Part shown: positions 22,522-34,739 of the stretch, in pieces
How the letters are laid out: the number at the start of each line of letters is the position of its first letter
Numbering within the stretch: position 1 is the first letter of the stretch
NCBI GenBank assembly: GCA_030512335.1
Contig: JAULSU010000006.1
Span: 1,736,001-1,800,000 of the forward strand
Direction of reading: 5' to 3'
Source: Immersiella caudata
Taxonomy: Eukaryota; Ascomycota; Sordariomycetes; Sordariales; Lasiosphaeriaceae
Length of the DNA stretch: 64,000 nt
The notes under the pieces: model-generated
What the model saw: only the letters and a program-made list of their open reading frames with translations
Databases searched by the model: none
What the model was told of the DNA's origin: nothing
Position numbers and translations under genes: made by a program

Positions 22522-25500
22522 ATGGACAAGAGGTATGTTTACCACTCTTAACGCGTCGATCTCTGGATTTTTCGTGTTTTTATACATGTTTTTAACCTGT
22601 ACTATCTTACTGAGCTTTAACGCGTCTGCCTTCTCCTGCGCTTGCTCCATGCCCTCAACAACCGCCACGACCTCGCCTTCCTTCCGCCATCTTGCGTTTG
22701 CATTCCAGCCAGTACTGACTCCCTTTTACAGGACGGGCCCCAGCAATGGTGCTGCCGACGGCAGCTCGGCCGGGGCACCAGCCTCAGAGCCCCCCCGCAA
22801 GCGACAGCGACTGATCGCCGCCGAACCCCAACTCCCGGAATGGGCAAATGAATCTATATTCACCAACTGTCTCGAACGACAAATATTCCCGCACGTGAAC
22901 AACGCAATCGCCCAGGTTCCTGGGCCGGTTTTCAACAAGGGAGCCCTCGGAAGAAAAGTAAGCTGTTGCCATACTTGCCTTCCTTCCTGTCCTCCTTCTC
23001 ACGCCCCACACCACACCAGATTATTGAAATCATTGCTGGTCCAACCACCAATTTTTTGGGCGAGTATAAAAGGGGAAACGGGTCAATATCGCCGGATTGT
23101 GAGCTGCAGCTATCGCAGCGCGCCCTTGAAGAGGCGCGGGCCCTGGCCCAACGTCGCGTGCGTGATAGCGTGGAAGAGCTCTCGAGGCCTGTTGCTGACC
23201 TGCTTCTTTTAGGAATACCGCACTCCGACCCCAAAAGAAAGCCCGGTTCCCCTTCCGCGGCCGCCCTTGCCGTCACCGCGATCAACTGTCGCCAGCTCGT
23301 CCGCAGCGACCCCGCAGAGACACCCTGCCCCGGCGCGCAGATTGTCTACAACTCCGATACCCCTACCGGCTGTTGCTGCTGGCCCTTCCAACCGCACTTC
23401 CGCCTTGCGGAGCTCAGCCACTACCGGAAGAGTTGAAGGACCAATTGTCATTAAGGACGACGAGGAACTTGAAATTCTGCCAACCAAGAAAACGGTAGCG
23501 ACCTCTACTGTGATACAAAGAGCCTCCGCTTCCAGAGTACCCGTCCAGGCGAAAAAAACTGAGTTTTCAACGACGGATGCCGCAAGAGAGCTGTGGGACG
23601 CAAGCCAGGACAACGTCAGCGGCACACAAACAACATCAAAGTGGTTTGGCAGCCATAGCCATCCATATTTGTCCGAGAGGGAGCGATGCCTAACATTGAA
23701 CGGTGCCGGAAGATTCTTTCGTCGCGAAAACTACGTTTCGGAGTTTCCAGCTATCGTACATGTTGATTTCTCGCCTGGTGAGATCGAGCATTTGCGGGGC
23801 GCAGTACGAAATGCTGTCCAGGACATCGGTGGCGAAGACTCGGACCATCACAGGGATGCGACCAGGGATCTCCGACGAATTTGGCTGAAGAACAAGCAAC
23901 ATCGCGAGAAGCTGCTCCGCAAACTTGGAAAGCTCTTTTCACGGCGGTCCCAGAACGACATCACCAGCTTCTTCCAAGACCTCGCGCAGCGTCGAACTGC
24001 CTCCAAGCCCCAGCTCCTCACCTTAGAGGCCGATGACACCGATCAGCAGAGAAAGTTTGCTCGAGACGCACGCGTCCAGTCGTTACTCTTTAGGAGGGAG
24101 ATCTTAGGGTCTCGTGGCCTCAGGTCGCCGCGCCGCCTGGTGAACTTCAACAACGCAGTCAAAGTCTGTAGAGAAGACGACTTCGAGCTTCGAGCGGAGT
24201 GGACAGACTGTGCCGGAGATATAATCACCATCGCTTGGGCCTCGAACGATGCTTTCATCTGCGGCACTACAGAGCACTCGGATGCTCACAACCAGCAATA
24301 CAACAAGCCGGGGAATCTAGTTTTAGGGTCATGCAGGACAGGGAAAGTCCAGGCGTACCCTGAACACCGCATTATTCGGCCGATTGTCGAGAAGGGAGAG
24401 AATTCCACAGATGCGATGCGACAAACGCAAGACCCGTGGCTTTACTCCTCTGTTGTGGCGTCGGATTATGACGCTGCCCAAAGGCTGGCCTTCACATCTG
24501 GTTTTGACCGGACTGTCAAGGTCTGGCAAGTGCCAGCTGGCTCTCCGATGCGCATGGTTGGCGAGTGGGTTCACGGTGGCAATGTGAACTTTGCTGCGGC
24601 GTCGAAGGATGGGTCTGGTATGGTTGCTACTGCCTCAGATGTCGCCGCCGAGGCTGTCCGGATATACCGCGTGGATCCAACGAACATCTCGAGAAGTCCT
24701 TATCGATCTTTCTCCTGCTCTCGGGTTACGGACGCCGAAGGCAACACGGTTTCAACGGAGAAATGGGCATATTTTCCCGCAACCATGCAGTGGGGTCGTG
24801 CTGGTGGTGCAGAGCACCTATTGCTGGTTGGATATTCGCCGCGCAGCCGCACTGGAGATGACAGCGACATTCCCGAGGACAGGCTTCATTCGGGCGAGCT
24901 CTGTCTCTGGGATGGACGGACCGGAGAGAGATGGAAAGTGACGGCAGCAACTACTCAAAACGTCTTCGAAGTCATGTGGCATCCTTCTCAGAAGTGCTTT
25001 ATCGCGGCAACGTCACCCCTAGGTCTAGACGTCGAAAGTGGTGTCCGGACCCAAATCCGAATATTTACGCCGTCGAACAAGGACGAGTACGGTGACAAAG
25101 CGTTTAGTCCTATTAAGACACTCGACTGCCGGGCAGCCGACATCAATGAGCTGACGATCGTGTAAGTCATGCGTCGGACTATGCTGTTACTGTTGACTAA
25201 CTCCTCTTAGGCCGAACAGTTGTTCGTACTGTTACGTCACAGCTGGTTGCACTGACGGTAATACGTACGTCTGGGACACCGCGCAGGGCGATCGGCCTGT
25301 CCATATCTTGAATCATGGGGAGTCAGTTGAAGAACTTTTGGGAAACCGAGAGAGGGAGGACGTTGGGGTCAAATTCACTGCTTGGGGCACCACCCTCGAT
25401 CGATTCTACACGGGGTCATCGGATGGCGTCGTCAAGGTGTGGAACGTGCGATCTCTGGGCAACCCCCTCGTCCGGAACCTGATGGAGGCTCCGGCGCCTA

Positions 25501-26126
25501 TATCATGCGGGATGTTTTCCCCGGACAAAACAAGACTCCTCATTAGCGATGCCAGTGGCAGGATCTTTCTGCTTGCAGTCGATGACCAGGACATCCAGAA
25601 GCCCCAATTTCAGGCGTTTCCATTGCCTGGGGGTGGTACCAAGACCGTCCGACAGCCGACACCTATAACTCGGCACCCAGAGCCACCACCTCCTCCCTTT
25701 GATGCTGAGGGCCGGCCTATTGAGGTCGACACTGGCCGGCCGGGATCTTCGTTTTTGCGCAACTCGCAAATTCGACTGCACCCTAACCCGACGATTGGTG
25801 CGGTCCAGGGACCCCGGTACATTGAAACAGGTCTCTTCCTAAAAGAGGCGCATTTCAACGAGGATCCCACGCAGCCGCTTTACGCGGTATGGGAGGCAAA
25901 GCAACGGGAGTCCAATAACGTCGTTAGGACAAAGTTGCCCGCTGAGCCACAGAGGCCGTTGGCAGTCTACGACCCCCTGGGGCCAATCCACGCGAGGAAC
26001 TTGGCGTTGGATTTAGATATTAGTTCTTTGTCCTTAGAGACAAGACTGGAGTTGGAAAATGAAGACGCAGAGTTGAGCCCGATCGAGGATTACGGCTTTG
26101 TGTACGAAGATACGGACGACGAATGA
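22522..26126 (+). CDS. Large WD40-repeat protein, possible CUL4-DDB1 receptor
   Basis: Five exons, 22522-22532, 22732-22957, 23020-23157, 23213-25161 and 25211-26126, giving 1,079 aa. Exons 2-5 are well supported by phase and consensus splice sites; the 11-nt first exon (MDK plus AG) with its 199-bp intron is the least certain part. The N-terminal 270 residues are charged and Pro/Ser-rich, with a basic PPRKRQRL patch that may be a nuclear signal. WD-type blades are seen in the middle and C-terminal parts: FTSGFDRTVKVWQV, GELCLWDGRTGERWK, GNTYVWDTAQG and YTGSSDGVVKVWNVRSLG. WDGR and WNVR match the WDxR pattern used to bind DDB1. The acidic end is FVYEDTDDE. The build recalls Raf1/Dos1/DIM-9-type heterochromatin factors, but this is only a guess; it could be another WD40 scaffold. 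Confidence 0.75.
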
Positions 26127-27177
26127 TAGCGCTAAGGAGGCAAATGTGGTTCATAACTGTAGAATAATGTTGAAATCAATACAACAATTTTAAAGTAAAC
26201 TTACAGCCATTTCCACTGTGCTTTAGTGACGTCTGTATGGGAAGAGCCTTTGTAATGTGAAATTTCTAAGCCTTAATAAGTAATGTTCTTTTTTCTGAGA
26301 TTGGTGACTTTATTAAGAAGCTCTACCGTAACTTAAACACATATGGTAATAATTAACGCTTGGCTTCTACTGCTGGCTGCCTTTAACCACTGACGCTTTA
26401 GCGTTGCAGTACCCCTTTTGGGCCTTGTGTCAGTGCTCCCTTCCCGGTACCACACGCCGCCCCTGAGGTAACCAGCTCGGTTTTATTTCATCCCTTGCTG
26501 ATATTCCATCCCGTTGCACGGTGTTCGTCTATCTCATCTCACCTTACGGATGACCACTACCACGGTATATCGGATGATTCGCTCTTCCCTCCCCTCTCAA
26601 CATCGCCAACAGAGACACGTAATCATTGCAAGTCATCAGGTAAACTCGTCTCATTTTGCTGAATTCATGCTATGAGTCCAAGGCCGCCCGACCGACCACC
26701 ATCCCAGAACGGCCTTTCCTAAGGAGTATTTTACCGCCCACCCTTACCCTCCCTCGTCCCTTGTTTTGTGGCACATATCCTCCTTTGCCATCCCAGGACC
26801 CAGCCCTAATAGCTCGCCGCCGTTAAGCGAGCGCTGTCCATCCATCTCTTCTCCGATGGTATTTCAGTGTTCCTTGACGAACGGTGTACGGTACGATACG
26901 ATATGTGTACGCAACCCAAGTCTCCATTCCGATCATTCATCGTCGGTGCCATGGTTATCGCCAGTAGCAAACAATGGGGGTATTATACAAGGTAAACACC
27001 GGACTGTTTCCCAAGCAGTTTAGTGTCAATACTCGAGGCTTGCTTCTCGGGTAGGAAGCGGCCGAGCCAAGCCATCCATCGTTGGCAACTTGGCAAATCA
27101 TCGCTCTGGTAATCGCTCGTTGTAACGGTATCCATATGGAACTCCAAATCGAGGTCTCTCTGCTCAAGCTAGTCGAA
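26127..27177. other. Convergent 3' region, partly AT-rich
   Basis: About 1 kb between the WD40 gene (plus) and the Nrd1/Seb1-like gene (minus). The first 250 bases are AT-rich and the rest is pyrimidine-rich on the plus strand. No gene is supported. Confidence 0.5.
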
Positions 27178-29891
27178 TCAAATGGCAAAGCCGGGTGGGT
27201 AGTTGATCCCGTTGGGACCGACGGCAACGCCCGGAGGGAGGCCAAGGATAAGGGGCTCGTCGCCCTTGCCGTCTCGGTCATCTCGTCTGTGATCGCCCGC
27301 TCCGCTGTTGCGCTTCTCCCGGCCGTGGCGCCAACGTCCGCCGCCACCACCTCTCTCGGCAATGGGGATGTTGTTCACAGGTTCATCGTTTTGTCGAGAC
27401 GATTTTGGCCCGTGGTTTCCGCCCTTGTCGGTCTGCATCCGTCGACTGATTGCTTTTGATGACACACACCGGCACCGATCTCGATGTCTGGCTCTTCGAC
27501 GCACAACCCACTGACAATTGGGCGCCCTCCACTGCCGCCGAAAGGGGCAGTGAGCATCCACTTTCGATCAGCTTCGGTGAGCTTGTGGATCGGGATGATA
27601 CTGATTCCGCTCTGATAATCGCTGCAGTCGCGCGGTCCAAAGCCAACGCCCCATCGAGTCTGTACAATAAAGTTAGCCATGCAAGCCCACGTCCAGATGG
27701 AACTCGGACGGGTCTGTCTCACCCTTAGCGAAACATCCGGACTCCGATTCTCCTCCATGGCGGCCTTGGCGGCCTCGGCGTCCTTCCGGAAATACATCTT
27801 GACGAAGGCATGTCGTTTGTCTTTGTTGACAATGCATGTCTGGACCTGGCCGAAGCGGCTAAATGTCTGACGCAGCTCGAACTCGGAGCACCTGCTCTTG
27901 TTTAGCACTGCGCAATTGGGAAGACAAGATGGAGGAACCTACGTTACGCCGCCAACGAAGAGGGTACGGCTGTATACTTTGATTGTGCCGCTGGGAATGC
28001 TGTTGTCGTATTCTACCCACTTCTCCTGCTGACTCGGCTCGGGCTCCGGCGAAAGGGGGCCACGACGGGGAGGCGAGCGTTGGCGGTATTCGGGCATGCG
28101 ACCGACGCGGCCGCGGTCTCTATCATCTCGACCACGGCCAGGGGAAGGGGGGCGGCCGTAGTCAAAGCCACGATCATTACGAGTTCTAGGGGAGCCACGA
28201 GCATCCCAGCCGCGGGGCGATCGAGACCTAGAGCGCCCTCGTGGACGACCAGGTGATCTCATGGAGTCATGATAGCCACTCCTGTCACGCGCCTCATCAG
28301 GTCTCGACATCTCCCATGGAGCTGGCCCCGGAGCATGGGCAGCGGCAGGTGGGGGAGCAGCGTAACCGGTCTGGGCGGGCTGGGGCATCGGTGGCACCTG
28401 CTGAACTTGCGATGTCGTGGGAGCAGCAGCCGGTGCGGCGGCGCCCTGGCCCATCATCTGAATTACGCCAGCGATCTTGTCCAAGGTAACCCCCTGAGCC
28501 GCAAGCGCGGCCACGAGCTGGACAGTCGGGTTGTTGGCAGCAAAGGTATTCGGCTGATTACTGAGGCCGCCCGGAGCCTGTACTTGGGCCGGCAGGGTGG
28601 GCGTGGGAGCGGGTGCGGCATGTGGTGGTGGTTGGAACGCCAGGGGCGGCGGCGCCTGGTAATTTACAGGTGGAACACCCGGTTGTGAGGTTGGTGGATA
28701 GTACGACATATTACTGTGAGAACCAACGGCGGCACTATATGCCGGTGCATGCGCCGGGGCTGCCACGCTGGGATTACTCTGTGCGGCCGTAGCATTCTGT
28801 CGGGCAATGTTGGCAAGCGTCTCCATGATATTGGGCATGGTCGGCAGGGCCGGCATTGCCGGAGGCTGTTGCGGCGGTGGGGCCGCTTTGTCTCCGAACC
28901 CCAGCATAGCCAGTGTATTAGGAGGTGGGCTTCCTGGCGGCGTTGTGGATTCATCTATCAACCGAGATACAACGGTTAGAGCATTGCGCATTGAGAATTC
29001 GGACGGTGATTGCTTGTCAGATCCGGCCGGGCAAGGATAGTTGCCCGAGCCATCGCTGCTGCGTCGACTAGGGTGAAACCTACTTGGTCGTGGAGCACTC
29101 AGCTTCGCCTTGAACGAGTTGATCAGGGCCGGCGGGAATGTCTGGCCCTTTTCCCAGATGTCGATGAGCTTCTTGATCTTCTCCTACAAGTCAAATGTTC
29201 ATGTGAGTGTCTATTCATTTTTGCAACGGTACGAGCGCGTGCGTGTGGGAGTTTCAGCAGCGGCGGCAGGAGCAGCAGCAGCAGCAAGTGAGCGGTTGAG
29301 TGAGTGGTGGGCGCAAGTGCATCAACAGTGACGGCGTGCGTGAGGACCCGGCTCTAGCGCCTTCGCTCTGCTCTCTTCTCCCCTCCTCACCTGCGCCTGG
29401 CATAACAGACAACACATTAATGTTAACTTGTTTTCTGCGTACCTTTTGATCCTCAGGCGCCGTCGCGATGATGTCGTTCATCAGCGTGGGCATCAGTTCG
29501 GTCACTCTATGCACGCCTGCCGCGGGTGTCCCGTCCTGCGCGGTACGACTTATGGGCTGACCTTGGGCCTTGGCCTGGTCCATCCATTTGCGCGTTACAG
29601 AGTCTACGACGTAGAGTACTCCTAGCTTGTGTGTGCCTGGTGTTTTCTTGAAGTGAGTGTAGAGCTTCTGGATGAGAACCGACTCGGACTGCTCAGCGCG
29701 TGTGGTCAGTGATTGCGTCAATAGCCAGGCCCAACGCCATGGCCTGTCGCCGAGATGATGGATATCCTTACCTGAACGTTGGCGACACATAGTGCTGTTA
29801 GACTTGCGATGCGAGACCCCGACACGCCTGGCGGTTTGAGGCCGAGCAGCGCTTGCAGCCCGGTTTCTAACTCTGCTACGGCAGAAGACAT
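27178..29891 (-). CDS. Nrd1/Seb1-type CID-RRM RNA-binding protein, apparent frameshift near the end
   Basis: Exons: 29891-29772, 29688-29443, 29183-29084, 28954-27943, 27891-27723, and a last exon from 27659. The protein binds the RNA polymerase II CTD through an N-terminal CID (about 1-155, with LGVLYVVDSVTRKWMDQAK and KIKKLIDIWEKGQTFP) and nascent RNA through an RRM (about 478-550; RTLFVGGVT and KRHAFVKMYF). It acts in transcription termination and 3'-end choice. Between them lie a Pro/Ala/Gln-rich linker and an Arg/Asp/Gly segment. The conserved TRWGVGFGPRDCSDYQ and EEPDIEIGAG follow. At the (GT)4 run (27462-27469) the frame breaks: as written, translation ends at 27375 (643 aa), while a frame shifted by two bases continues for about 95 codons to a stop at 27178. 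Donor 29083 GTAGGT, not GTTTCA, keeps the linker frame. Confidence 0.88.
27462..27469 (-). repeat. (AC)4/(GT)4 microsatellite at the frame break
   Basis: Four AC units on the plus strand, GTGTGTGT in the gene. Removing one unit would join EIGAGV to SSKAISRRMQ in an open frame. A run of this kind is prone to both polymerase slippage and sequencing error. Confidence 0.7.
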
Positions 29892-31586
29892 GATGGTGAC
29901 TTGGCGAGTGATGACCAGCGAAAGAGCGCGCTCCGAGAGCTCGCCCAGATTGTGCAAATACGATACGTTGGGAGGTGACGTGGAATTGGAATGTGAGTGG
30001 TTGGTAGTTGGAGGGCTAATCCATGCTCCAGATCACCGAGGACGAGAAGTACGAAGCGAAGTGCGCAAGTTGTGGCTCAGAAGTTCGACCTCGCCAATAC
30101 TGTACTTCTCAGGCTTGCGATCAACGGGGTTACCAGACTCGATTGCGAGCAAATTTTCGCCGAGAATGCGCAACTTGTACGACTGGTCTTTCTTTGCAGG
30201 CCAATTTCGGGATGGAGAACGCTGGATGCTCGAGAGTACGCTGGGTTTTGATTCACTCCGCCGCTCTTATGACCTCACTTTACCCTCTCGATCCTGCTGC
30301 TTTCCTTCCTCTGGCAGAGTCACCTGCAAAAGATCCGTCCGAGCAGGTCCTTCAAGGATTTGCAAGCAAAGAATACGCAGGCTACTGGCAGTCCGAGAAA
30401 ATTGATGAAGGGCGTTCTGCGATCGAGCTGGCTGGATGTGTCGTGTGTGATGGGCAAAAGATTGCACGAGAGTCGCCGTTCGGGGAGGTTGCAGGAAAGA
30501 AGGCGGGGAAATGTTGAAGAGGAGGCACCAGATTTTATGCTCGCTAGTTTCTGCCTGACGGCCTGACTCATACGACGAAAGTTTAGAGGCCACAAGGCAT
30601 CAAGTTTCTGGTTTGCGCCAACGGTAGTCGCAAACCCTAACCCTTCAGTTCGCTATCGCCTTTGTGGCAATCTCGAGTCTCCCGTCGCACACATCAGTTC
30701 ACGTCCATTGGGAAGGTTGGGAAGCATTGATGAGAGTTAGGCACTTTTTGTACGCGTCCTTTCATTATAAACTCGGTCATCTTGCCAAACTGGTCTCCAG
30801 AAGCGTTCTGGAGCTGGAGTACATAGCTTCAAATTTTTCAAACTCCCCCAACAAACAGGGGCTAGAGGCGCTGTAAGGCGTTAGAAAACAGCCACTGGCT
30901 CATTTGAGCACCCAACGCACTGTGCAATTACGAGCCCAGAATCCAGTGATTCCATGCTCAACGGGAGCCTACCGTCGCGTTTTAGGTTCGCGAGCTGCCG
31001 AGCTTTCTTCCGGGATTGTTGTCCTCGAACGCGATGCCAACCGCATTCGATACAGAAGACAATTGACTTCCGGCCAATTGATATCAATTAAATTCACTGA
31101 ATCAGTGCCCTCTCTGACCCCAGAATTTGACGGAAAATACGGCAGTAGAGGATCCAGAGAGTTCTCCTTTCTTCCGATTTTCTTCGCTGTCGTGACGTCA
31201 ACGGGCTCTCCATGGAGCTAGAGTTGGGCTCTGGGCCAGCGATCTTGTGACAACAGGACAGATGTGCTACGCCCATCGTTGCATGGAAGCTCCCTCTCAG
31301 GTGCCGATTACAACAGTTCCACCATGGCGGAGCTGACATCTCGTGAAGCGTGTGTTGCTAGGATTGCGGCGGCTTACAATTCGGTATTGCTGCATAGAAG
31401 CGTTTTTTTGAGGCCTTGCACACCCCCGGTCGTCCCGATCAACCCCGGTTGTCCGAAGCCAAGCCAAGACATTTCGCAGCTTGAGGTTTTTTTTAAAGCT
31501 CCATTCCTTCCTCACCTTCGAAATTTCTGTCCTCAGCCTCAATCCTTCAATCCCGCTCATCACCTATCACCTGCAGATCTATCAAC
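29892..31586. other. Divergent upstream region, no gene seen
   Basis: About 1.7 kb between the CID-RRM gene (minus) and citrate synthase (plus). A 164-codon open frame at 30023-30517 overlaps open frames in other phases and has no domain, so it was not called. Confidence 0.45.
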
Positions 31587-32333
31587 ATGGCCTCTCTGCG
31601 CTACTCTTCGGCCTTGAGGACATCCCTCAAGGCTTCCTCTTTTGCCACCAGAAACTCTGCTTTCGGCGCAGCACGATGCTATTCCGCGAAGGCTCAGGTA
31701 TTGCTCGCCCAGCTCTCAACCTGCAGCCTGACATCATTCATTGACCACGCATCGTGCTGCAGACTTTGAAGGAGCGCTTCGCTGAGCTTCTTCCCGAGAA
31801 GATTGAGGAGATCAAGGCGCTGAGGAAGTACGAATTCATCTAATTGATTGGGCTGTCGTGACAAGTTCGCTGACGCGTTTTCGCTGAACAGAGAGCACGG
31901 CTCCAAAGTTATCGACAAGGTTACCCTCGACCAGGTCTATGGCGGTGCCCGTGGCATCAAGTGCCTCGTCTGGGAGGGTTCCGTCCTCGACTCCGAGGAG
32001 GGCATTCGCTTCCGCGGCAAGACCATCCCCGAGTGCCAGGAGCTTCTCCCCAAGGCCCCTGGTGGCAGCGAGCCCCTTCCCGAGGGTCTCTTCTGGCTCC
32101 TCCTCACCGGCGAGGTCCCTACCGAGCAGCAGGTTCGCGACCTGTCCGCCGAGTGGGCTGCCCGCTCCGACCTCCCCAAGTTCGTCGAGGAGTTGATCGA
32201 CCGTTGCCCGTCCGACCTCCACCCCATGGCCCAGTTCTCGCTCGCCGTTACCGCTCTCGAGCAAACCTCCTCCTTCGCCCGCGCCTACGCCAAGGGCATC
32301 AACAAGAAGGAGTACTGGGGCTACACCTTCGAG

Positions 32334-32364
<31 letters not shown>

Positions 32365-33249
32365 CCATCGCTGCCCGCATCTACCAGAATGTCTTCAAGG
32401 GCGGCAAGGTCGCTCCCGTCCAGAAGGACAAGGACTACTCCTTCAATTTCGCCAACCAGCTCGGATTCGGCAACAACCAGGACTTCATCGAGCTCCTCCG
32501 CCTCTACCTCACCATCCACACTGACCACGAGGGCGGCAACGTCAGCGCCCACACCACTCACTTGGTTGGCAGCGCTCTCAGCTCTCCTTTCCTCTCTCTC
32601 GCCGCTGGCCTTAACGGTCTCGCCGGCCCTCTGCACGGCCTGGCCAACCAGGAGGTGCTCAACTGGCTCACTGAGATGAAGAAGGTTGTTGGCGACGACC
32701 TAAGCGACGAGGCCATCACCAAGTACCTCTGGGACACCCTCAACGCCGGTCGTGTTGTTCCCGGCTACGGCCACGCCGTTCTCCGCAAGACCGACCCCCG
32801 CTACTCGGCCCAGCGCGAGTTCGCTCAGAGTAAGCCAAGATCGCAAATCGCGGGCCCCCGCTCTAGTTTCGAGACAGCGCTAACTCAGCCCTACAGAGAA
32901 GATGCCCAACGACCCCATGTTTCAGCTTGTCAGCCAGGTCTACAAGATCGCCCCCAAGGTTCTCACCGAGCACGGCAAGACCAAGAACCCCTTCCCCAAC
33001 GTCGATGCCCACTCTGGTGTTCTCCTCCAGTACTATGGCCTGACTGAGGCCAACTACTACACTGTTCTCTTCGGTGTTTCGCGTGCCATTGGTGTCCTTC
33101 CCCAGCTCATCATTGACCGCGCTGTCGGTGCTCCCATTGAGCGGTACGTCCCCAGTACTCACCCCTTAAGTCCACCCGTTCTAACCCGGTCACACAGTCC
33201 CAAGTCGTTCTCCACCGAGAAGTGGATCGAGATCTGCAAGAAGCTGTAA
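31587..33249 (+). CDS. CIT1: Citrate synthase, mitochondrial
   Basis: Five exons, 31587-31697, 31763-31827, 31892-32829, 32897-33143 and 33198-33249, giving 470 aa. The enzyme condenses acetyl-CoA and oxaloacetate in the mitochondrial matrix, the first step of the TCA cycle. The N-terminus is a typical presequence rich in Ser, Arg and Ala (SLRYSSALRTSLKASSFATR). The catalytic triad is visible as His307 (GPLHGLANQE), His353 (GYGHAVLR) and Asp408 (VDAHSG); the spacings of 46 and 55 residues equal those of animal citrate synthase. TIHTDHEGGNVSAHTTHLVGS is fully conserved family sequence. The C-terminus is KKL, but the presequence argues for mitochondria. Coding bases are strongly biased to C at third positions, as in highly expressed fungal genes. 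The next gene downstream, on the same strand, is a citrate carrier. Confidence 0.97.
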
Positions 33250-34739
33250 GATGGGGGGCACACGAGCCTCGGTAATGGGAAAGGCGTGGGCGCTGCAGGT
33301 TGATACGGTCATTTGAGTATAGAGGGATGGGAATCACGCTGCCATTGAATGGCGGTGAAAAGGGTGCATAGATTTGAGCGATACCTATCCGTTAATTGTA
33401 CGATAACGACACCGTATACCGGGTCCTGAGACCTTTTGCAACGGCGACTTCTTGGCTCCTTCAGTTGCAGGCTATAGACATTCGTAACAACTCCTCCGGA
33501 TTGTAAACCAACCCATTACCGAGGTCCCGTCGCGGCCGAAGTCGCGTGTCCTTCATCTCTATGGACACCAAGTGGAGCGGCCGTTGCGGTATCAGCCATA
33601 TGCATCATGCCCGACATCCTCGGATGAACCCTTCGTGCCTGCAGGCGAGCCACGCAGCGTCGTGCAAGGTTATGGAGCTTCCGCGTCTCACCCTTTGCGC
33701 CGGCTCCCCCACCGAGCACCGAGCTCTTTGTCCGCACTGCTGCAGGACCACCAGGCTAGCCAAGCCATCGAATTGCCGAGCACACCGAGCACCAACATCA
33801 GGAAACGCAAAGAATACTTGCGCAAAAGCGCTGCAAAGTCAATTCGGTCTGCATAGGTCTCAATTGCACGAATAGGGAGTTCTGAGACTAATCGGCCGGC
33901 TCCGGTGTCTCCAAGTTTTACCCCAAAGACAGTCCGTGGAGAATGCGTTGAGGCGGTGTTGAGGAGGCGGGCCTGGCGTGACAGGGGGGTTCGCTGGTTG
34001 GCGCATTTCATGTTGGGATCAGCAGCAAACTATTGGGGCCGGAATCCGAACTTGCCCGGCCGTGAGATTCGCTTCTTTCTGCAAATGGCATAGATCTCAT
34101 CTATCAGCTTACCACCCTATCGGGATCGATAAGAAAAACTACCCTGATTGTCGAGTTTCCTTCACCTTCATCTCCAACATCCCAATTGACCTTCCATCAA
34201 CCCAAGCGCACGCCGCAGTCGTCCATCAACCTCAGTTGTCACCAACACAAAAGTAACCCCGCCTGTAAGTGGACCATTTCCACCATTCCCCCGAGTTCTC
34301 CAGGTGCTGTGATGCAGAGGTGCCACTGATTGCCCGGGGAATCACTCTATTTCGGGCGGCCGAACCCCCCAAAACCCACTCGAGCTGTGATCGAGACCAA
34401 GTGGCTACCACAGCATGTGACAAGAGCACGTCTTCTAGCTTTCCCTCCAGCCGACCGGAAGCCGTCCAGTTCCCCGCTGACAGTCATACTCAAACAGTCA
34501 TCGAAAGAAGCTCAGTGTTTTTAGCTCGTGCATCTACATCTCTCGCTCCGTCCCTTAACTTAACCCGTGCCTCTTTCCCCATTGGTCGTCCGCAGCAGCA
34601 ACACCGCGCCTTTTTTCCGCCCACGCTCGGATTGTAGCGACACACAAAGCTTCTGTCCACCTCCATCTCCCTCACCCCCCGCGAAGAAGCACCCTCTTCC
34701 CTTGGTCAGGGCCCCTTTCAACGTAACACCCACCCAGTC
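33250..34739. other. Region between citrate synthase and carrier genes
   Basis: About 1.5 kb holding the citrate synthase 3' end and the carrier promoter. The last 450 bases are pyrimidine-rich (long C/T runs before 34740). No gene is supported. Confidence 0.5.

Noticed and set aside
30023..30517. 164-codon plus-strand open frame with Cys pairs (CASCGSEV...)
   Set aside because: The Cys spacing suggests a zinc ribbon at first sight, but no matching second pair or family pattern exists, and the frame lies in a promoter region with several competing frames.
31836..32636. 266-codon open frame antisense to citrate synthase
   Set aside because: Same effect of strong codon bias; Glu/Leu/Val/Gly-rich and overlaps well-defined exons and introns.
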